Below are positions 44,435-53,622 of a stretch of 64,000 nt of DNA, piece by piece. This DNA is from Bradyrhizobium sp. B124 (GTDB lineage Bacteria > Pseudomonadota > Alphaproteobacteria > Rhizobiales > Xanthobacteraceae), in NCBI RefSeq assembly GCF_038967635.1, contig NZ_CP152413.1, positions 3,100,001 through 3,164,000 on the forward strand. Reading direction: 5' to 3'. Made by a program: the position numbers and the translations under genes. The notes beneath the pieces were generated by a model. That model made no database searches. It was not told where the DNA came from and saw nothing but the letters and a program-made list of their open reading frames with translations. How positions within the stretch are numbered: position 1 is the stretch's first letter; every line of letters begins with the position of its first letter.

Positions 44435-45625
44435 TCACCCCGCCTGCGTGGCGGGCGTCCGGATCTCGCGCGGCAGAATGATCGCAGCCGCAATCGCCAG
44501 CAGGCACAGTGCCGCGAAAGCGCGCAGCATCATCGAGAAGCCGCCCTGGTCGTACAGCCAGGCCACCAGGCCGACGGAGGCGCCCGCGGCGGTGAAGCCG
44601 ACGAAGTAGCGCACCGCATAGGCGCGCGAGCGCCATTCCTCGGTCGTGTACTTGCCGACCATGGCATCGTTCACCGTGACCTGGCCGAACGCCCCCATCA
44701 CGATCCCGATCGAGACCACGATCAGCGGCAGGTTGGACAGGCTCGCCGCCAGATAGAGGAACGGCGCCAGCATGAACGACAGCGGCAGCGCCACCGTCTT
44801 CAGCGAATGCCTATCGAGCAGCTTGCCGATCGTGTACTGCGTCATCGCGCCGAACACATAGACCCCGGCCGCGATCACGCCGAGCAGCGCCGGGCTTCTG
44901 GTCAGATCGGCGAGCCGCTCGGCGAACAGCTTCGGCAGCGCCACCGTGACCGCGTTGAAGGTGGTCGAGATCGCGATCACCACGATCAGCAGCGACAGCA
45001 CCACGCGCCACATGTCCTCCTTGGCGACCCGCACCTGGGCTGCGGCCTGCCGGGAGCCCTTGCGGTCCTCATGCACCACCGTCATCGCGAAGGCGATGCC
45101 GACCAGTACGGTGACCGTGCCGGGCACGATGAAGGCCCAGCGCCAGCCGAGATACTGGCCGATCACGCCGGTGACCAGCGCCGAGGAGGCGACGCCGAGA
45201 TTGCCCCAGACGCCGTTGATCCCCATCTGGGCGCCGAGCTTCTCGGCATAGGACACGATCATCGCGGTACCGACCGGATGGTAGATCGAGGCGAAGATGC
45301 CGATCGCAAGCAGCGCGGCGCCGAGCTGCAGCGGCGTCTGCACGAAGCCGACCGAGATCATCGACAGGCCGATGCCGACGAAGAAGATCACCATCATGTG
45401 GCGCCGGCTCCAGCGATCGCCGAGCCAGCCCGTGATCAGCGAACCGGCACCGAAGGCGATGAAGCCCGGCGTCGCATAGGGCAGCAGTTCCGAATAGGCC
45501 ATGCCGAGCGCCGGGCCCATGATGATGACGGCGGCCGCGAAAATCAGCATCGCGTAGTGATCGATGAAATGGCCGGCGTTGACGAAGCTGATCACCCGGC
45601 TTGGACTGTTGGTGGGGCTGCTCAT
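44435..45625 (-). CDS. MFS transporter
   Basis: A 396-residue, twelve-helix major facilitator. The first helix follows SRVISFVNAGHFIDHYAMLI; loop 2-3 holds GSLITGWLGDRWSRRHMMVI; later features are IYHPVGTAMIVSYAEKLG and AYAVRYFVGFTAAGASVGLV. The HFIDH / IYHPVG pattern recalls the FsmA/fosmidomycin-resistance-type group of drug efflux proteins. It is divergent from the AraC regulator, which probably controls it. Start ATG 45625 is used; in-frame GTG codons just upstream are also possible. Confidence 0.85.
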   Translation of the reverse strand: MSSPTNSPSRVISFVNAGHFIDHYAMLIFAAAVIIMGPALGMAYSELLPYATPGFIAFGAGSLITGWLGDRWSRRHMMVIFFVGIGLSMISVGFVQTPLQLGAALLAIGIFASIYHPVGTAMIVSYAEKLGAQMGINGVWGNLGVASSALVTGVIGQYLGWRWAFIVPGTVTVLVGIAFAMTVVHEDRKGSRQAAAQVRVAKEDMWRVVLSLLIVVIAISTTFNAVTVALPKLFAERLADLTRSPALLGVIAAGVYVFGAMTQYTIGKLLDRHSLKTVALPLSFMLAPFLYLAASLSNLPLIVVSIGIVMGAFGQVTVNDAMVGKYTTEEWRSRAYAVRYFVGFTAAGASVGLVAWLYDQGGFSMMLRAFAALCLLAIAAAIILPREIRTPATQAG

Positions 45626-45705
45626 GGGCAGATCTTTCACTGGCACGTCTCTCACGCGATTCTTCAATTGCTCGAAAATAGGTTATAGGTCCTTGTTCTG
45701 ACGGG

Positions 45706-46515
45706 ATGTCGCCAATGACTATCGCTGAGCCGCCAATAAGAGCCCTCCACAAGGACCGGCGCGTCACCGGCGACGGGGTGCACATGGTCGCGCGCAGCTA
45801 CCAAAAGGGCGTCCGCCTCGACCCGCACATGCACCGCGAGGCGCAACTGGTCTATGCCGCCAGCGGCACCATGCAGGTGACGACGCCGAAGGGCCGCTGG
45901 CTGGTGCCGCCGGACCGCGCGGTGTGGGTCCCTGCTCTGCTCCCGCACGCGATCGACGTGCTCGCCGATATCGAGATGCGCACGCTGTATTTCGACCGGG
46001 CCTGGCTCGCCCGCGAAGCGCGCAGCGACAGCCTCGGCCATGAATTCGTGGTGCGGGTGTCGCCGCTGGTGCACCAGGCGATCCTTGCGCTGTTCGACGC
46101 CGCATGCGGACGCGAGCGCACCGACCTCCTGATCAGGCTCGTGATGCTGGAACTGCACCAGGCCGAGGATTCCGCAACCTTCATCCCGCTGCCGCAGGAG
46201 CCGCGCTGCCGCCGCGCCGCCGACATCGTGCTGGCCGATCCGACCAAGGACCATGAGATCGATGCGCTGGCGCGCACGGTCGGCACCTCGGCGCGGACGC
46301 TGTCGCGATTGTTCTCGGCGGAGACGCAACTGTCCTTCAAGAGCTGGTGCCAGCGCGCCCGCATCGCCGCCGCGATCGAACGCCTGTCGACCAGCGCGAA
46401 TATTTCGGTCAAGCAGGTCGCCTCCGACCTCGGCTATGCCAGCGTGCCGGCATTTTCCCATGCGTTCCGTCAGGTCACCGGCAAGACACCGACCGCGTTC
46501 GCCGAGAAAACGTGA
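45706..46515 (+). CDS. AraC-family regulator
   Basis: A 269-residue regulator. The N-terminal half is an AraC-type cupin sensor (RLDPHMHREAQLVYAASGTM, WLVPPDRAVWVPALLPHAID). The C-terminal double helix-turn-helix is EIDALARTVGTSARTLSRLF followed by ISVKQVASDLGYASVPAFSH and AFRQVTGKTP. The HMHREAQLVYAASG stretch is typical of NimR-like regulators that control drug-efflux MFS genes. It is divergent from such a gene with 80 bp between starts. An in-frame ATG at 45715 is an alternative start. Confidence 0.88.
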   Translation: MSPMTIAEPPIRALHKDRRVTGDGVHMVARSYQKGVRLDPHMHREAQLVYAASGTMQVTTPKGRWLVPPDRAVWVPALLPHAIDVLADIEMRTLYFDRAWLAREARSDSLGHEFVVRVSPLVHQAILALFDAACGRERTDLLIRLVMLELHQAEDSATFIPLPQEPRCRRAADIVLADPTKDHEIDALARTVGTSARTLSRLFSAETQLSFKSWCQRARIAAAIERLSTSANISVKQVASDLGYASVPAFSHAFRQVTGKTPTAFAEKT

Positions 46516-46673
46516 ACGGGGTTTGTCACCACCCGTAGCGATGACGAATTATACCGTTGTCGCGTTGCGACATATTTCCGTACGATCCTAGCGCTTGATT
46601 GCAGTCCTCCCGACCTTAAATCCCGTGTAAGGTCTGGCTTCACTGAATACGACCCGCTGGATACGACCCGCAC

Positions 46674-48038
46674 ATGGCCAACGCCTTCTTCTCCGACCTG
46701 CTCTCGACGATTTCCGAACGCGGCCGCGTCCTGCTCGGCCGCGCCAGCCCGGCCGACGACAAGCAGGATGCGTCCGAACTTCTGGAATTGTGCGAGGCGC
46801 TGCTGTCCGGCCGGGGCGAGGCCTCCGGCACCGCGATGGCGCGCGAAGTGCTCGACCGCTACCACCACCTCGATGCCGCCGGCCGCCTGTCGTTCTTCCA
46901 GACGCTGGCCCGCGATTTCGGCCCCGATCACGCCAGACTGGCGCAGGCGATCGAGAGCTGGCGCGCCAAGGCGGATGACAAGGCCAATGGCGGCGACGCC
47001 AGCGACCTGCATTTCGCCTCCGAGCCGCGCCGCCAGGAATTGATTCGCCGGCTCAACCGCGCGCCGGGCGGCACCGGCGAGCTGGTGTCGATCCGCTCGG
47101 ATCTGCTTTCATTGATGAAGGGCAACAAGGACCTCGCAGCGCTCGACCGCGACGTGGTGCATCTGCTCTCGTCCTGGTTCAACAGGGGATTCCTCGTGCT
47201 GCGCAGGATAGACTGGTCGTCGCCGGCCAATATTCTGGAGAAGATCATCCGCTATGAGGCCGTGCACGAGATCCGCGACTGGGACGATCTGCGCCGCCGC
47301 ATCGATCCCATTGATCGCCGCTGCTACGCCTTCTTCCACCCGGCGCTGGCCGACGAGCCGTTGATCTTCGTCGAGGTCGCGCTGACCGAAGCCATTCCGG
47401 GCGCGATCGCGCCGCTGCTTGCGGAAGAGCGCGAGCCGGTGCCGGTCGAGCGCGCCCGCACCGCGGTGTTCTATTCGATCTCGAACACCCAGCGCGGTTT
47501 GGGCGGCATCTCCTTCGGCAGCTTCCTGATCAAGCAGGTGGTCGAGGAATTGCGCCGCGAATTGCCCAGGCTCGACAATTTCGTGACGCTGTCGCCGGTG
47601 CCGGGCTTCATGCAATGGGTGAAGCAGGCCGATGACGTGCCGCTCACCGATGAGGACCGTCAGCTGCTGGAAAGCCTCGGCAAGCCCGACTGGTTCGAGA
47701 ACGCCGAGCTCGCCACGCAGTTGCGCGCCGTGCTGGAGCCGCTCGCCGCCTATTACTTCCTGAAGGCACGGACGCCGAAGGGACGGCAGATCGATTCGGT
47801 CGCGCGCTTCCATCTCGGCAACGGCGCACGGCTGGAGCGGATCAACTGGCTCGGCGACCTCTCGCCCAAGGGCCTGCGCGAATCCGCCGGCGTCATGGTC
47901 AACTACCTCTACCGCCTCGACGACATCGAGAAGAACCACGAGGCCTACGCCAACAATGGCGAGGTGATCGCCTCGAGCGCGGTGAAGAAGCTCTTGAAGG
48001 GCGAAGGCCGGCGGCTGCTCGACATGCGGCTGTCGTAG
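46674..48038 (+). CDS. Malonyl-CoA decarboxylase
   Basis: A 454-residue malonyl-CoA decarboxylase of the MLYCD/MatA type, converting malonyl-CoA to acetyl-CoA and CO2. The helical N-terminal domain (residues of about 1-170) is followed by the GNAT-like catalytic domain. The catalytic pieces are RCYAFFHPALADEPLIFVEV, VFYSISNTQRGLGGISFGSF with the conserved Ser, and HLGNGARLERINWLGDLSPK with the His. The matB and matC genes usually beside it are not in the window. Confidence 0.92.
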   Translation: MANAFFSDLLSTISERGRVLLGRASPADDKQDASELLELCEALLSGRGEASGTAMAREVLDRYHHLDAAGRLSFFQTLARDFGPDHARLAQAIESWRAKADDKANGGDASDLHFASEPRRQELIRRLNRAPGGTGELVSIRSDLLSLMKGNKDLAALDRDVVHLLSSWFNRGFLVLRRIDWSSPANILEKIIRYEAVHEIRDWDDLRRRIDPIDRRCYAFFHPALADEPLIFVEVALTEAIPGAIAPLLAEEREPVPVERARTAVFYSISNTQRGLGGISFGSFLIKQVVEELRRELPRLDNFVTLSPVPGFMQWVKQADDVPLTDEDRQLLESLGKPDWFENAELATQLRAVLEPLAAYYFLKARTPKGRQIDSVARFHLGNGARLERINWLGDLSPKGLRESAGVMVNYLYRLDDIEKNHEAYANNGEVIASSAVKKLLKGEGRRLLDMRLS

Positions 48039-48043
48039 TTATC

Positions 48044-48163
48044 CGTCATTGCGAGCGAAGCGAAGCAATCCACCCATCGACGTACGCGATGGATGGATTG
48101 CTTCGTCGCGGAGCCTGTCATCGGGCGCGCGTTCGCGCGACCCGTTGGCTCCTCGCAATGACG
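48044..48163. repeat. Palindromic repeat family A, copy 4, with nested insertion
   Basis: Outer arms are CGTCATTGCGAGCGAAGCGA and CTCCTCGCAATGACG, and inner GAAGCAATCCA / TGGATTGCTTC. Between the inner and outer right arms about 40 extra bp are present, themselves a hairpin (CGGGCGCGCG / CGCGCGACCCG). It lies between the malonyl-CoA decarboxylase gene and the DUF2157 gene. Confidence 0.85.
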
Positions 48164-48205
48164 GCGTCTTGGAACTTCGCCATCGGCGAAGCGGTGAGGA
48201 CGCCG

Positions 48206-49267
48206 TCACGCGGTTGCGGACCGCGGACGCAGCCCCGCCGGCAGATGCGCCTCGAGCCAGGCGGCGATCGCACGCTCGTTGCGATGGTAGAGCAGGCCTG
48301 CGGCGATCACGGCAATTCCGATCAGCGACAGCGAGAACGGAAACCACAGCGAGTCCTTGAAGACGACGTCGGCGAGATGTCCGAGATAAATGCAGATGCC
48401 GAACGCGCCGAACACCGCATAGGCGCGCCGCATCAGGATCACGGCAACCGCGACGAGACCGACGTTGAGCAGGCAATAAACCGCCTTCGAGAGTTCGGTT
48501 GACCCTTCGGACGCGGTAATGCCGCCCCAGAACGCCATCAGGCCGAACAGATGCAGCCAGAACGCAAAGTCACCATTGCGGCTGCGATAGTCGACGATCC
48601 AGGCCACCGCGAGGACGGCCAATCCGAACCACACCGACACGCGGCGCCGCGTCTCGAAGTCGGCATAATTCGTGCCGCTGAACCATGGCGCCAGATCCAT
48701 CGACATGAACCACAGCGCGAACGCGATGATCGCGACGATGAAGGCGAAGCGGAAGTAGCGCAGCGCGACGATTCCGGCGGCAACGGTTGCGACCTCCATG
48801 AAGATCCAGCTGCCCTTCACCCAGACGTAGAAATCCTGCACGGTTCCGGGCTTGCCGAACTTGCCCCACCAGCCGAGCTCGTCCTGGATGCCGTAGACCG
48901 CAAGCGGCGCCATCGAGACCGCGATCGCAATCAGCAGGCCGCCGGGAACCCGCAGATCCCTGCCGTACCAGAGGTGGTGACCAGCCACCGCGAAAGCGGT
49001 GGCGTAGGCGATCGCGCAGGCCGTCAGCGCCCGGCCGCCCATCTGGGTGAACGCCAGGGTCGAGAACAGGCCCATGGCGCCGATCACGATCAGCGCGCCG
49101 GCGTACCAGAGCACATGGGCGGCATCGAACCTGGCCGCCGGGCTTGCGTCATCAGCCGCGCCCTGCCCGTCATGGCTCGCCAGGAAGGCGAGTAACCGGT
49201 CCAGATCAGCGGCGCTGATCACCCCGGCATCGGCGGCGTCCCGGAGATTTTTCGCTGAATATGGCAT
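48206..49267 (-). CDS. DUF2157 membrane protein
   Basis: A 353-residue protein. The N-terminal 45 residues are soluble (LRDAADAGVISAADLDRLLA) and are followed by ten or so membrane helices, starting at AHVLWYAGALIVIGAMGLFS. The order of a short helical cytoplasmic domain and a multi-helix membrane region matches DUF2157. No function is known for the family. GAGGA lies 7 nt before ATG 49267. Confidence 0.8.
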   Translation of the reverse strand: MPYSAKNLRDAADAGVISAADLDRLLAFLASHDGQGAADDASPAARFDAAHVLWYAGALIVIGAMGLFSTLAFTQMGGRALTACAIAYATAFAVAGHHLWYGRDLRVPGGLLIAIAVSMAPLAVYGIQDELGWWGKFGKPGTVQDFYVWVKGSWIFMEVATVAAGIVALRYFRFAFIVAIIAFALWFMSMDLAPWFSGTNYADFETRRRVSVWFGLAVLAVAWIVDYRSRNGDFAFWLHLFGLMAFWGGITASEGSTELSKAVYCLLNVGLVAVAVILMRRAYAVFGAFGICIYLGHLADVVFKDSLWFPFSLSLIGIAVIAAGLLYHRNERAIAAWLEAHLPAGLRPRSATA

Positions 49268-49432
49268 GCGGCTGTCCTCACGATTCCGCGCCTCCCCCCA
49301 GTGACCCGGAAAGGGGCGTCTCTCCAGCATGAGTATACCGGAACGTGAGCAACGTTCAATATTTTATTGAGCGACGCTCATTTTTGTTTGCAAGCGGACT
49401 CGCGCCGACCAGCCTGGCCGGATGGGCACCGG

Positions 49433-50602
49433 CTACGCCGCCAGCGCCTTCATTTCCGCATAGAGGTCGGACTTGCCCTCGAAGCCGATGCCGGGAAGGT
49501 CGGGCATGACGATGTGGCCGCCCTCGACGCGCACGCCGTCCGGGAACCCGCCATAGGGCTGGAACAGGTCGGGATAGCTTTCATTGCCGCCAAGGCCGAG
49601 GCCGGCCGCGATGTTGAGCGACATCTGGTGGCCACCATGCGGGATGCAGCGGCTCGGCGACCAGCCGTAGGTCTTCAGCACCGCGAGCGTCCGCTGATAC
49701 TCGCAGAGCCCGTAGGACAGCGCGCAGTCGAATTGCAGCCAGTCGCGGTCCGGCCGCATGCCGCCGTAGCGGATCAGGTTCCGCGCATCCTGGTGGCTGA
49801 ACAGGTTCTCGCCGGTCGCCATCGGGCCCGGATAGAACTCGGCGAGCGCGGCCTGCAAAGCATAATCGAGTGGATCGCCGGCCTCCTCGTACCAGAACAG
49901 CGGATACTCCCGCAGCATCTTGGCATAGGCGATCGCGGTCTCCAGATCGAAGCGGCCGTTGGCGTCGACCGCGAGCTGCGCGTCGCGGCCGATTTCCTTC
50001 AGCACCGCCTCGATGCGCTCGCGATCCTCAGCGAGCGGCGCGCCGCCGATCTTCATCTTCACGACGTTGTAGCCGCGGTCGAGATAGCCGCGCATCTCCT
50101 TGCGCAACGCGCCGAGGTCCTTGCCCGGATAGTAATAGCCGCCGGCAGCATAGACGAACACGCGCGGATTGGCTGATAGCCCGTGACGCTCGGCAAGCAG
50201 CCGGAACAGCGGCTTGCCGGCGATCTTCGCCACCGCGTCCCACACCGCCATGTCGATGGTGCCGACCGCGACCGAACGCTCGCCATGGCCGCCCGGCTTC
50301 TCGTTCGACATCAGCGTCGACCAGACCTTGTCCGGATCAAGGTTGTCGCCGGAGCTATCGAGCAGCGATTTCGGATCGGCCTCGAGCAGCCGCGGCGCAA
50401 AGCGCTCGCGGATCAGCCCGCCCTGCCCGTAACGGCCGTTGGAATTGAAGCCGTAGCCGACCACCTGCCTGCCGTCGCGCACCACATCGGTGACCACGGC
50501 GACCAGGCTCGTGGTCATCTTGGTGAAGTCGATATAGGCGTTGCGGATCGGCGAGGAGATCGGTTTTGTCACCTCGCGGACGTCGACGATGCGGACGGAC
50601 AT
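49433..50602 (-). CDS. tarD: D(-)-tartrate dehydratase
   Basis: A 389-residue enolase-superfamily enzyme that dehydrates D-tartrate to oxaloacetate. It has the same length as, and from memory is nearly the same as, the structurally characterised enzyme of Bradyrhizobium japonicum. Catalytic elements are the KxK of YNVVKMKIGGAP near residue 184, the metal ligands in LAVDANGRFD, FWYEEAGDPL and MATGENLFSH, and the His of SRCIPHGGHQMSL. The segment NSNGRYGQGGLIRERFAP forms the specificity loop. It stands alone with no transporter gene beside it. Confidence 0.93.
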   Translation of the reverse strand: MSVRIVDVREVTKPISSPIRNAYIDFTKMTTSLVAVVTDVVRDGRQVVGYGFNSNGRYGQGGLIRERFAPRLLEADPKSLLDSSGDNLDPDKVWSTLMSNEKPGGHGERSVAVGTIDMAVWDAVAKIAGKPLFRLLAERHGLSANPRVFVYAAGGYYYPGKDLGALRKEMRGYLDRGYNVVKMKIGGAPLAEDRERIEAVLKEIGRDAQLAVDANGRFDLETAIAYAKMLREYPLFWYEEAGDPLDYALQAALAEFYPGPMATGENLFSHQDARNLIRYGGMRPDRDWLQFDCALSYGLCEYQRTLAVLKTYGWSPSRCIPHGGHQMSLNIAAGLGLGGNESYPDLFQPYGGFPDGVRVEGGHIVMPDLPGIGFEGKSDLYAEMKALAA

Positions 50603-50630
50603 GGGAATCGCTTTCGCAGTTTGTTAGGCA

Positions 50631-50731
50631 CGTCATTCCGGGGCGATGCAAAGCATCGAACCTCAGATGCGCAATTGCGCATCGGGGAATCTCGAGATTC
50701 CGGGTTCACGCTTCGCGTGCCCCGCAATGAC
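50631..50731. repeat. Palindromic repeat, GTCATTCCGGGGC type
   Basis: Outer arms CGTCATTCCGGGGC and GTGCCCCGCAATGAC (imperfect), with inner hairpins GATGCAAAGCATC, GATGCGCAATTGCGCATC and GAATCTCGAGATTC. It fills the gap between tarD and the DUF3297 gene. It shares the GTCATT/AATGAC ends of family A but is otherwise distinct. Confidence 0.8.
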
Positions 50732-50736
50732 AAGCT

Positions 50737-50991
50737 CTACTTCTTATCCCGGAAATACGGCTCGACCGGCCCGTGCACCTTGATGGTCAGCGGATTGCCG
50801 TAGCGGTCCTTGGCATTGCCGGCGGTGACCCGCACCCAGCCTTCGCTGATGCAGTACTCCTCGACATTGGTCTTCTCGGTACCCTTGAACCGGATGCCGA
50901 CATCACGCGAAAGAATCTCCGCGTTGTAGTAAGGGCTGTTCGGATCGACCGAGAGGCGGTCGGGAAATTGGTCGTTGGTGTCGTCGCTCAT
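50737..50991 (-). CDS. DUF3297 family protein
   Basis: An 84-residue protein: PDRLSVDPNSPYYNAEILSR, DVGIRFKGTEKTNVEEYCIS, EGWVRVTAGNAKDRYGNPLT, then IKVHGPVEPYFRDKK. This is the whole-length DUF3297 pattern. Role unknown. Start ATG 50991 overlaps the glutathione peroxidase stop by ATGA, so the two are translationally coupled. Confidence 0.92.
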   Translation of the reverse strand: MSDDTNDQFPDRLSVDPNSPYYNAEILSRDVGIRFKGTEKTNVEEYCISEGWVRVTAGNAKDRYGNPLTIKVHGPVEPYFRDKK

Positions 50992-51464
50992 AGCAGCGCC
51001 TCGATTTCCTTCTTCAATCCTTCGGGCCGGGCGGTCGGCGCATGGCGCGCCACGACCTTGCCGGAGCGATCGACCAGGAACTTGGTGAAGTTCCATTTGA
51101 TCGCCGGCCCGAGCAGGCCCGACTTCTCACGTTTCAGATGCTCGTACAATGGATGCGCAGCTGAGCCATTGACGTCGATCTTGGCGAACATCGGAAACGT
51201 CACGGCGTAGTTGGTCTCGCAGAACGCGGCGATCTGTTTGGCATCGCCCGGCTCCTGCGCGCCGAACTGGTTGCAGGGAAAGCCGAGCACGGCAAAGCCG
51301 CGTGCTGACAGGCCGGCGTGCAGCTCCTGCAGGCCCTTGTATTGCGGCGTGAACCCGCAGGCGCTCGCCGTGTTCACGATCAGCAGCACCTGCCCCTCGA
51401 ACCGCTGCAGCGGCACCTCGTCGCCTGTGAGCGACGTGGCGGTGAAATCGTAGACGGTTGCCAT
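50988..51464 (-). CDS. Glutathione peroxidase
   Basis: A 158-residue thiol peroxidase of the GPx family, Cys type. The peroxidatic Cys is in LIVNTASACGFTPQY near residue 36; the Gln and Trp partners are in LGFPCNQFGAQEPG and IKWNFTKFLVD. The resolving Cys position in the CNQF segment suggests thioredoxin may serve as reductant. It reduces hydroperoxides in the cytoplasm. It is one base from the amidase stop and overlaps DUF3297, so the order amidase-GPx-DUF3297 forms an operon. Confidence 0.92.
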   Translation of the reverse strand: MATVYDFTATSLTGDEVPLQRFEGQVLLIVNTASACGFTPQYKGLQELHAGLSARGFAVLGFPCNQFGAQEPGDAKQIAAFCETNYAVTFPMFAKIDVNGSAAHPLYEHLKREKSGLLGPAIKWNFTKFLVDRSGKVVARHAPTARPEGLKKEIEALL

Positions 51465-51465
51465 T

Positions 51466-52857
51466 TTAAATCACCGGATCGATTGGCGACGACGGCGCGC
51501 CGCCGGCTTCCACCGCTTCACCCGCGGCAAGACAGAGATCCTCGCGGTAGCGGCCAGCGACCAGTTGCACACCAACCGGAATCCGCCCGACGAGGCCGGT
51601 GGAGACGACGAGCCCGGGAAGCCCCATGAAGGGGATCGCAATCTGCGGCAGCTGCGCGTGCCACACCCGCGCGAACGACGCCTCGTCCTTGCGGTCGAGA
51701 TGATCGGGGAACGGCAGCTCGCCGGAGACCGGCATCAGCAGCACCGGATATTTGTCGAGGAAGGCAAACCATTCGCGGGTCAAGGTCGCGCGGCGGGTCA
51801 GCGCCTGCGACAGGTCGAACGGATGCACTTTTGAGCGGACGCCGCGCAGGCAGGCCAGCGCGCCGGGATCGCCCTCGCGTTCTGCGAACGCGAGCTGCGC
51901 CTCGTAACCGTCGCCGAGCCAGAGCCGGGTCTGGATCTCGGCTGCCTCGCGCAACGACGGTGTGTCGGCGATCTCCTCGACAATCCAGCCGGCGTCGCGC
52001 AAGCGCTTGCCGGCGTCCGCCACCGCGGCGACCACTTCCGGCACCGGGTTGAGGCCATCGGGATTGAGGCACATCGCAACGCGCTTCTCGCGCGGCGGTC
52101 CATCGAGCGGCACCGGCGCGTACCAGGGATCGCGATAGTCCGGCGCCGACATCGCGGCGAGCGAGATGCGCAGATCGTTGACGGTGCGCGCCAGCGGGCC
52201 CGACACCGCGCTGATCTGCGGGCCGATCGGACGTTCCGGCACTGCCGCATTGAAGGCGGGGATGCGGCCCATGCTCGGCCGCAGGCCGTGCACGCCGCAG
52301 GCATAGGCCGGATAGCGGACCGAGCCCGCGATATCGGTGCCATGCGCAATGTGGCCGATGCCGGCGGCGACCGCGGAGCCCGCGCCGCCCGACGAGCCGC
52401 CCGGCGTGATGCCGGGATCGCGCGGGTTCTTGGTGTCGCCGTGAATGAGATTGGTGGTGAACCAGCGATAGGAGACCGCCGGACAATTGGTGCGCCCGAG
52501 CAGCACCGCGCCAGCCTTGCGCAGATTGGCGACCACGGGATTATCGACCTTGGCGATCAGGTCGCGCTGCGCCTTCAGCCCGTTGGTGGTGGCGTAGCCC
52601 TCCTGGTCGACATTGACCTTGATGGTAACAGGCACGCCGGCAAGCGGCCCGACCGCCTCACCGCGCGCAATTGCCGCATCGATCTTGGCGGCCTGCGCCA
52701 GCACGTCGTCCGGCCGGTGATCGACCACCGCGTTGATCTTGGGGTTGACCGCGTCGAGCCGGGCGAGCCCGGCCTCGGCCGCTTCTTTCGCTGACACCTT
52801 CTTGGATTTGATGAGGGAGGCGAGTTCAGCCGCCGACAGACGCCAAATATCCTGCAT
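51466..52857 (-). CDS. Amidase signature family hydrolase
   Basis: A 463-residue amidase. The Ser-cisSer-Lys triad is Lys in GVPVTIKVNVDQEG, cis-Ser in GGSSGGAGSAVAAGIG and nucleophile Ser in GTDIAGSVRYPAYACG. N-terminal residues follow MQDIWRLSAAELASLIKSKK, the GatA/amidase helix. It is not GatA, given its solitary place and divergent C-terminus; the amide substrate is unknown. ATG 52857 has GGAGTG 4 nt upstream. Confidence 0.88.
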   Translation of the reverse strand: MQDIWRLSAAELASLIKSKKVSAKEAAEAGLARLDAVNPKINAVVDHRPDDVLAQAAKIDAAIARGEAVGPLAGVPVTIKVNVDQEGYATTNGLKAQRDLIAKVDNPVVANLRKAGAVLLGRTNCPAVSYRWFTTNLIHGDTKNPRDPGITPGGSSGGAGSAVAAGIGHIAHGTDIAGSVRYPAYACGVHGLRPSMGRIPAFNAAVPERPIGPQISAVSGPLARTVNDLRISLAAMSAPDYRDPWYAPVPLDGPPREKRVAMCLNPDGLNPVPEVVAAVADAGKRLRDAGWIVEEIADTPSLREAAEIQTRLWLGDGYEAQLAFAEREGDPGALACLRGVRSKVHPFDLSQALTRRATLTREWFAFLDKYPVLLMPVSGELPFPDHLDRKDEASFARVWHAQLPQIAIPFMGLPGLVVSTGLVGRIPVGVQLVAGRYREDLCLAAGEAVEAGGAPSSPIDPVI

Positions 52858-52929
52858 GAGACACTCCGTATGACGCAGGCGTTTTAGCGCCGCACGCAAG
52901 CCAAGGCCAGCGGCCCGCCGCCTGATGTT

Positions 52930-53499
52930 TCAGCGGACATGCGCGATGTAATAGGCAAGGTCGCCGATCTGCTCCTTGGTGACCGTCTGCATCACGTCCG
53001 CCATGGTGGCGTCGTAGCCGTGGCGGCTGTTGTCCTTGTATTCGGCCAGCGTCTTGGCGAGGTAGTCCTCGCGCTGGTTGGCGATCCGGGGGACATTGTC
53101 CTTGCCCGAAAAATCGGTGTTGTGGCAGCTGTTGCAGCGGTTCTGCTGCGCCAGCGCCTGCCCGCGCGCCATCCGCGCCGGATCGCCGGCATCAGCGGGC
53201 GGCACAGGCTTCGGCAAGGTGGCGATGAAATCCGAGAAGATGCGCAGATCGTCGTCGGTCATCGACTTCGCCATCTCGTTCATCGGGTCGAATATCCTGA
53301 GCTTCTCGCGGAACATGAAGAGCTGGATCAGCGCATAGGGCGCCTGCTGGCCGCCGAGCGAAGGCGTGTTCTCGGTTTCCGACGTGCCATGCTCGCCATG
53401 GCAGGCAAAGCACGCGACGGTGCGCTCCTGGATGGTCTCGGCGTTTGCGGAGAAGCTGAGAGCGGCCAGCGCCAGGACTGCGATGATTGTTTTGTGCAT
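52930..53499 (-). CDS. Diheme cytochrome c (c4-like)
   Basis: A 189-residue periplasmic cytochrome. The signal peptide is [20 protein letters not shown]. Two heme motifs are CFACH near residues 30-34 and CNSCH near residue 120, each followed by a distal Met region ([14 protein letters not shown] and ADVMQTVT). The two-domain layout matches cytochrome c4. It lies downstream of the sorbosone-dehydrogenase-like gene on the same strand, separated by a 84-bp repeat, and may accept its electrons. GGAGAG precedes ATG 53499. Confidence 0.9.
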   Translation of the reverse strand: MHKTIIAVLALAALSFSANAETIQERTVACFACHGEHGTSETENTPSLGGQQAPYALIQLFMFREKLRIFDPMNEMAKSMTDDDLRIFSDFIATLPKPVPPADAGDPARMARGQALAQQNRCNSCHNTDFSGKDNVPRIANQREDYLAKTLAEYKDNSRHGYDATMADVMQTVTKEQIGDLAYYIAHVR

Positions 53500-53519
53500 T
53501 GGCCTCTCCTGGCATGTAG

Positions 53520-53603
53520 CGTCATTGCGAGGAGCGAAGGGACGAAGCAATCCATATCGCCGCAAGGGGCAGACTGGATTGCTTCGCTTCGCTCGCAATG
53601 ACG
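53520..53603. repeat. Palindromic repeat family A, copy 5
   Basis: About 84 bp with arms CGTCATTGCGAGGAGCGAAG and CTTCGCTTCGCTCGCAATGA and inner GAAGCAATCCATA / TGGATTGCTTC. It sits between the quinoprotein gene and the cytochrome c gene, which run in the same direction, so it would be transcribed as a strong hairpin inside the mRNA. Confidence 0.9.
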
Positions 53604-53622
53604 GTGACTGAGCTACATCAGC

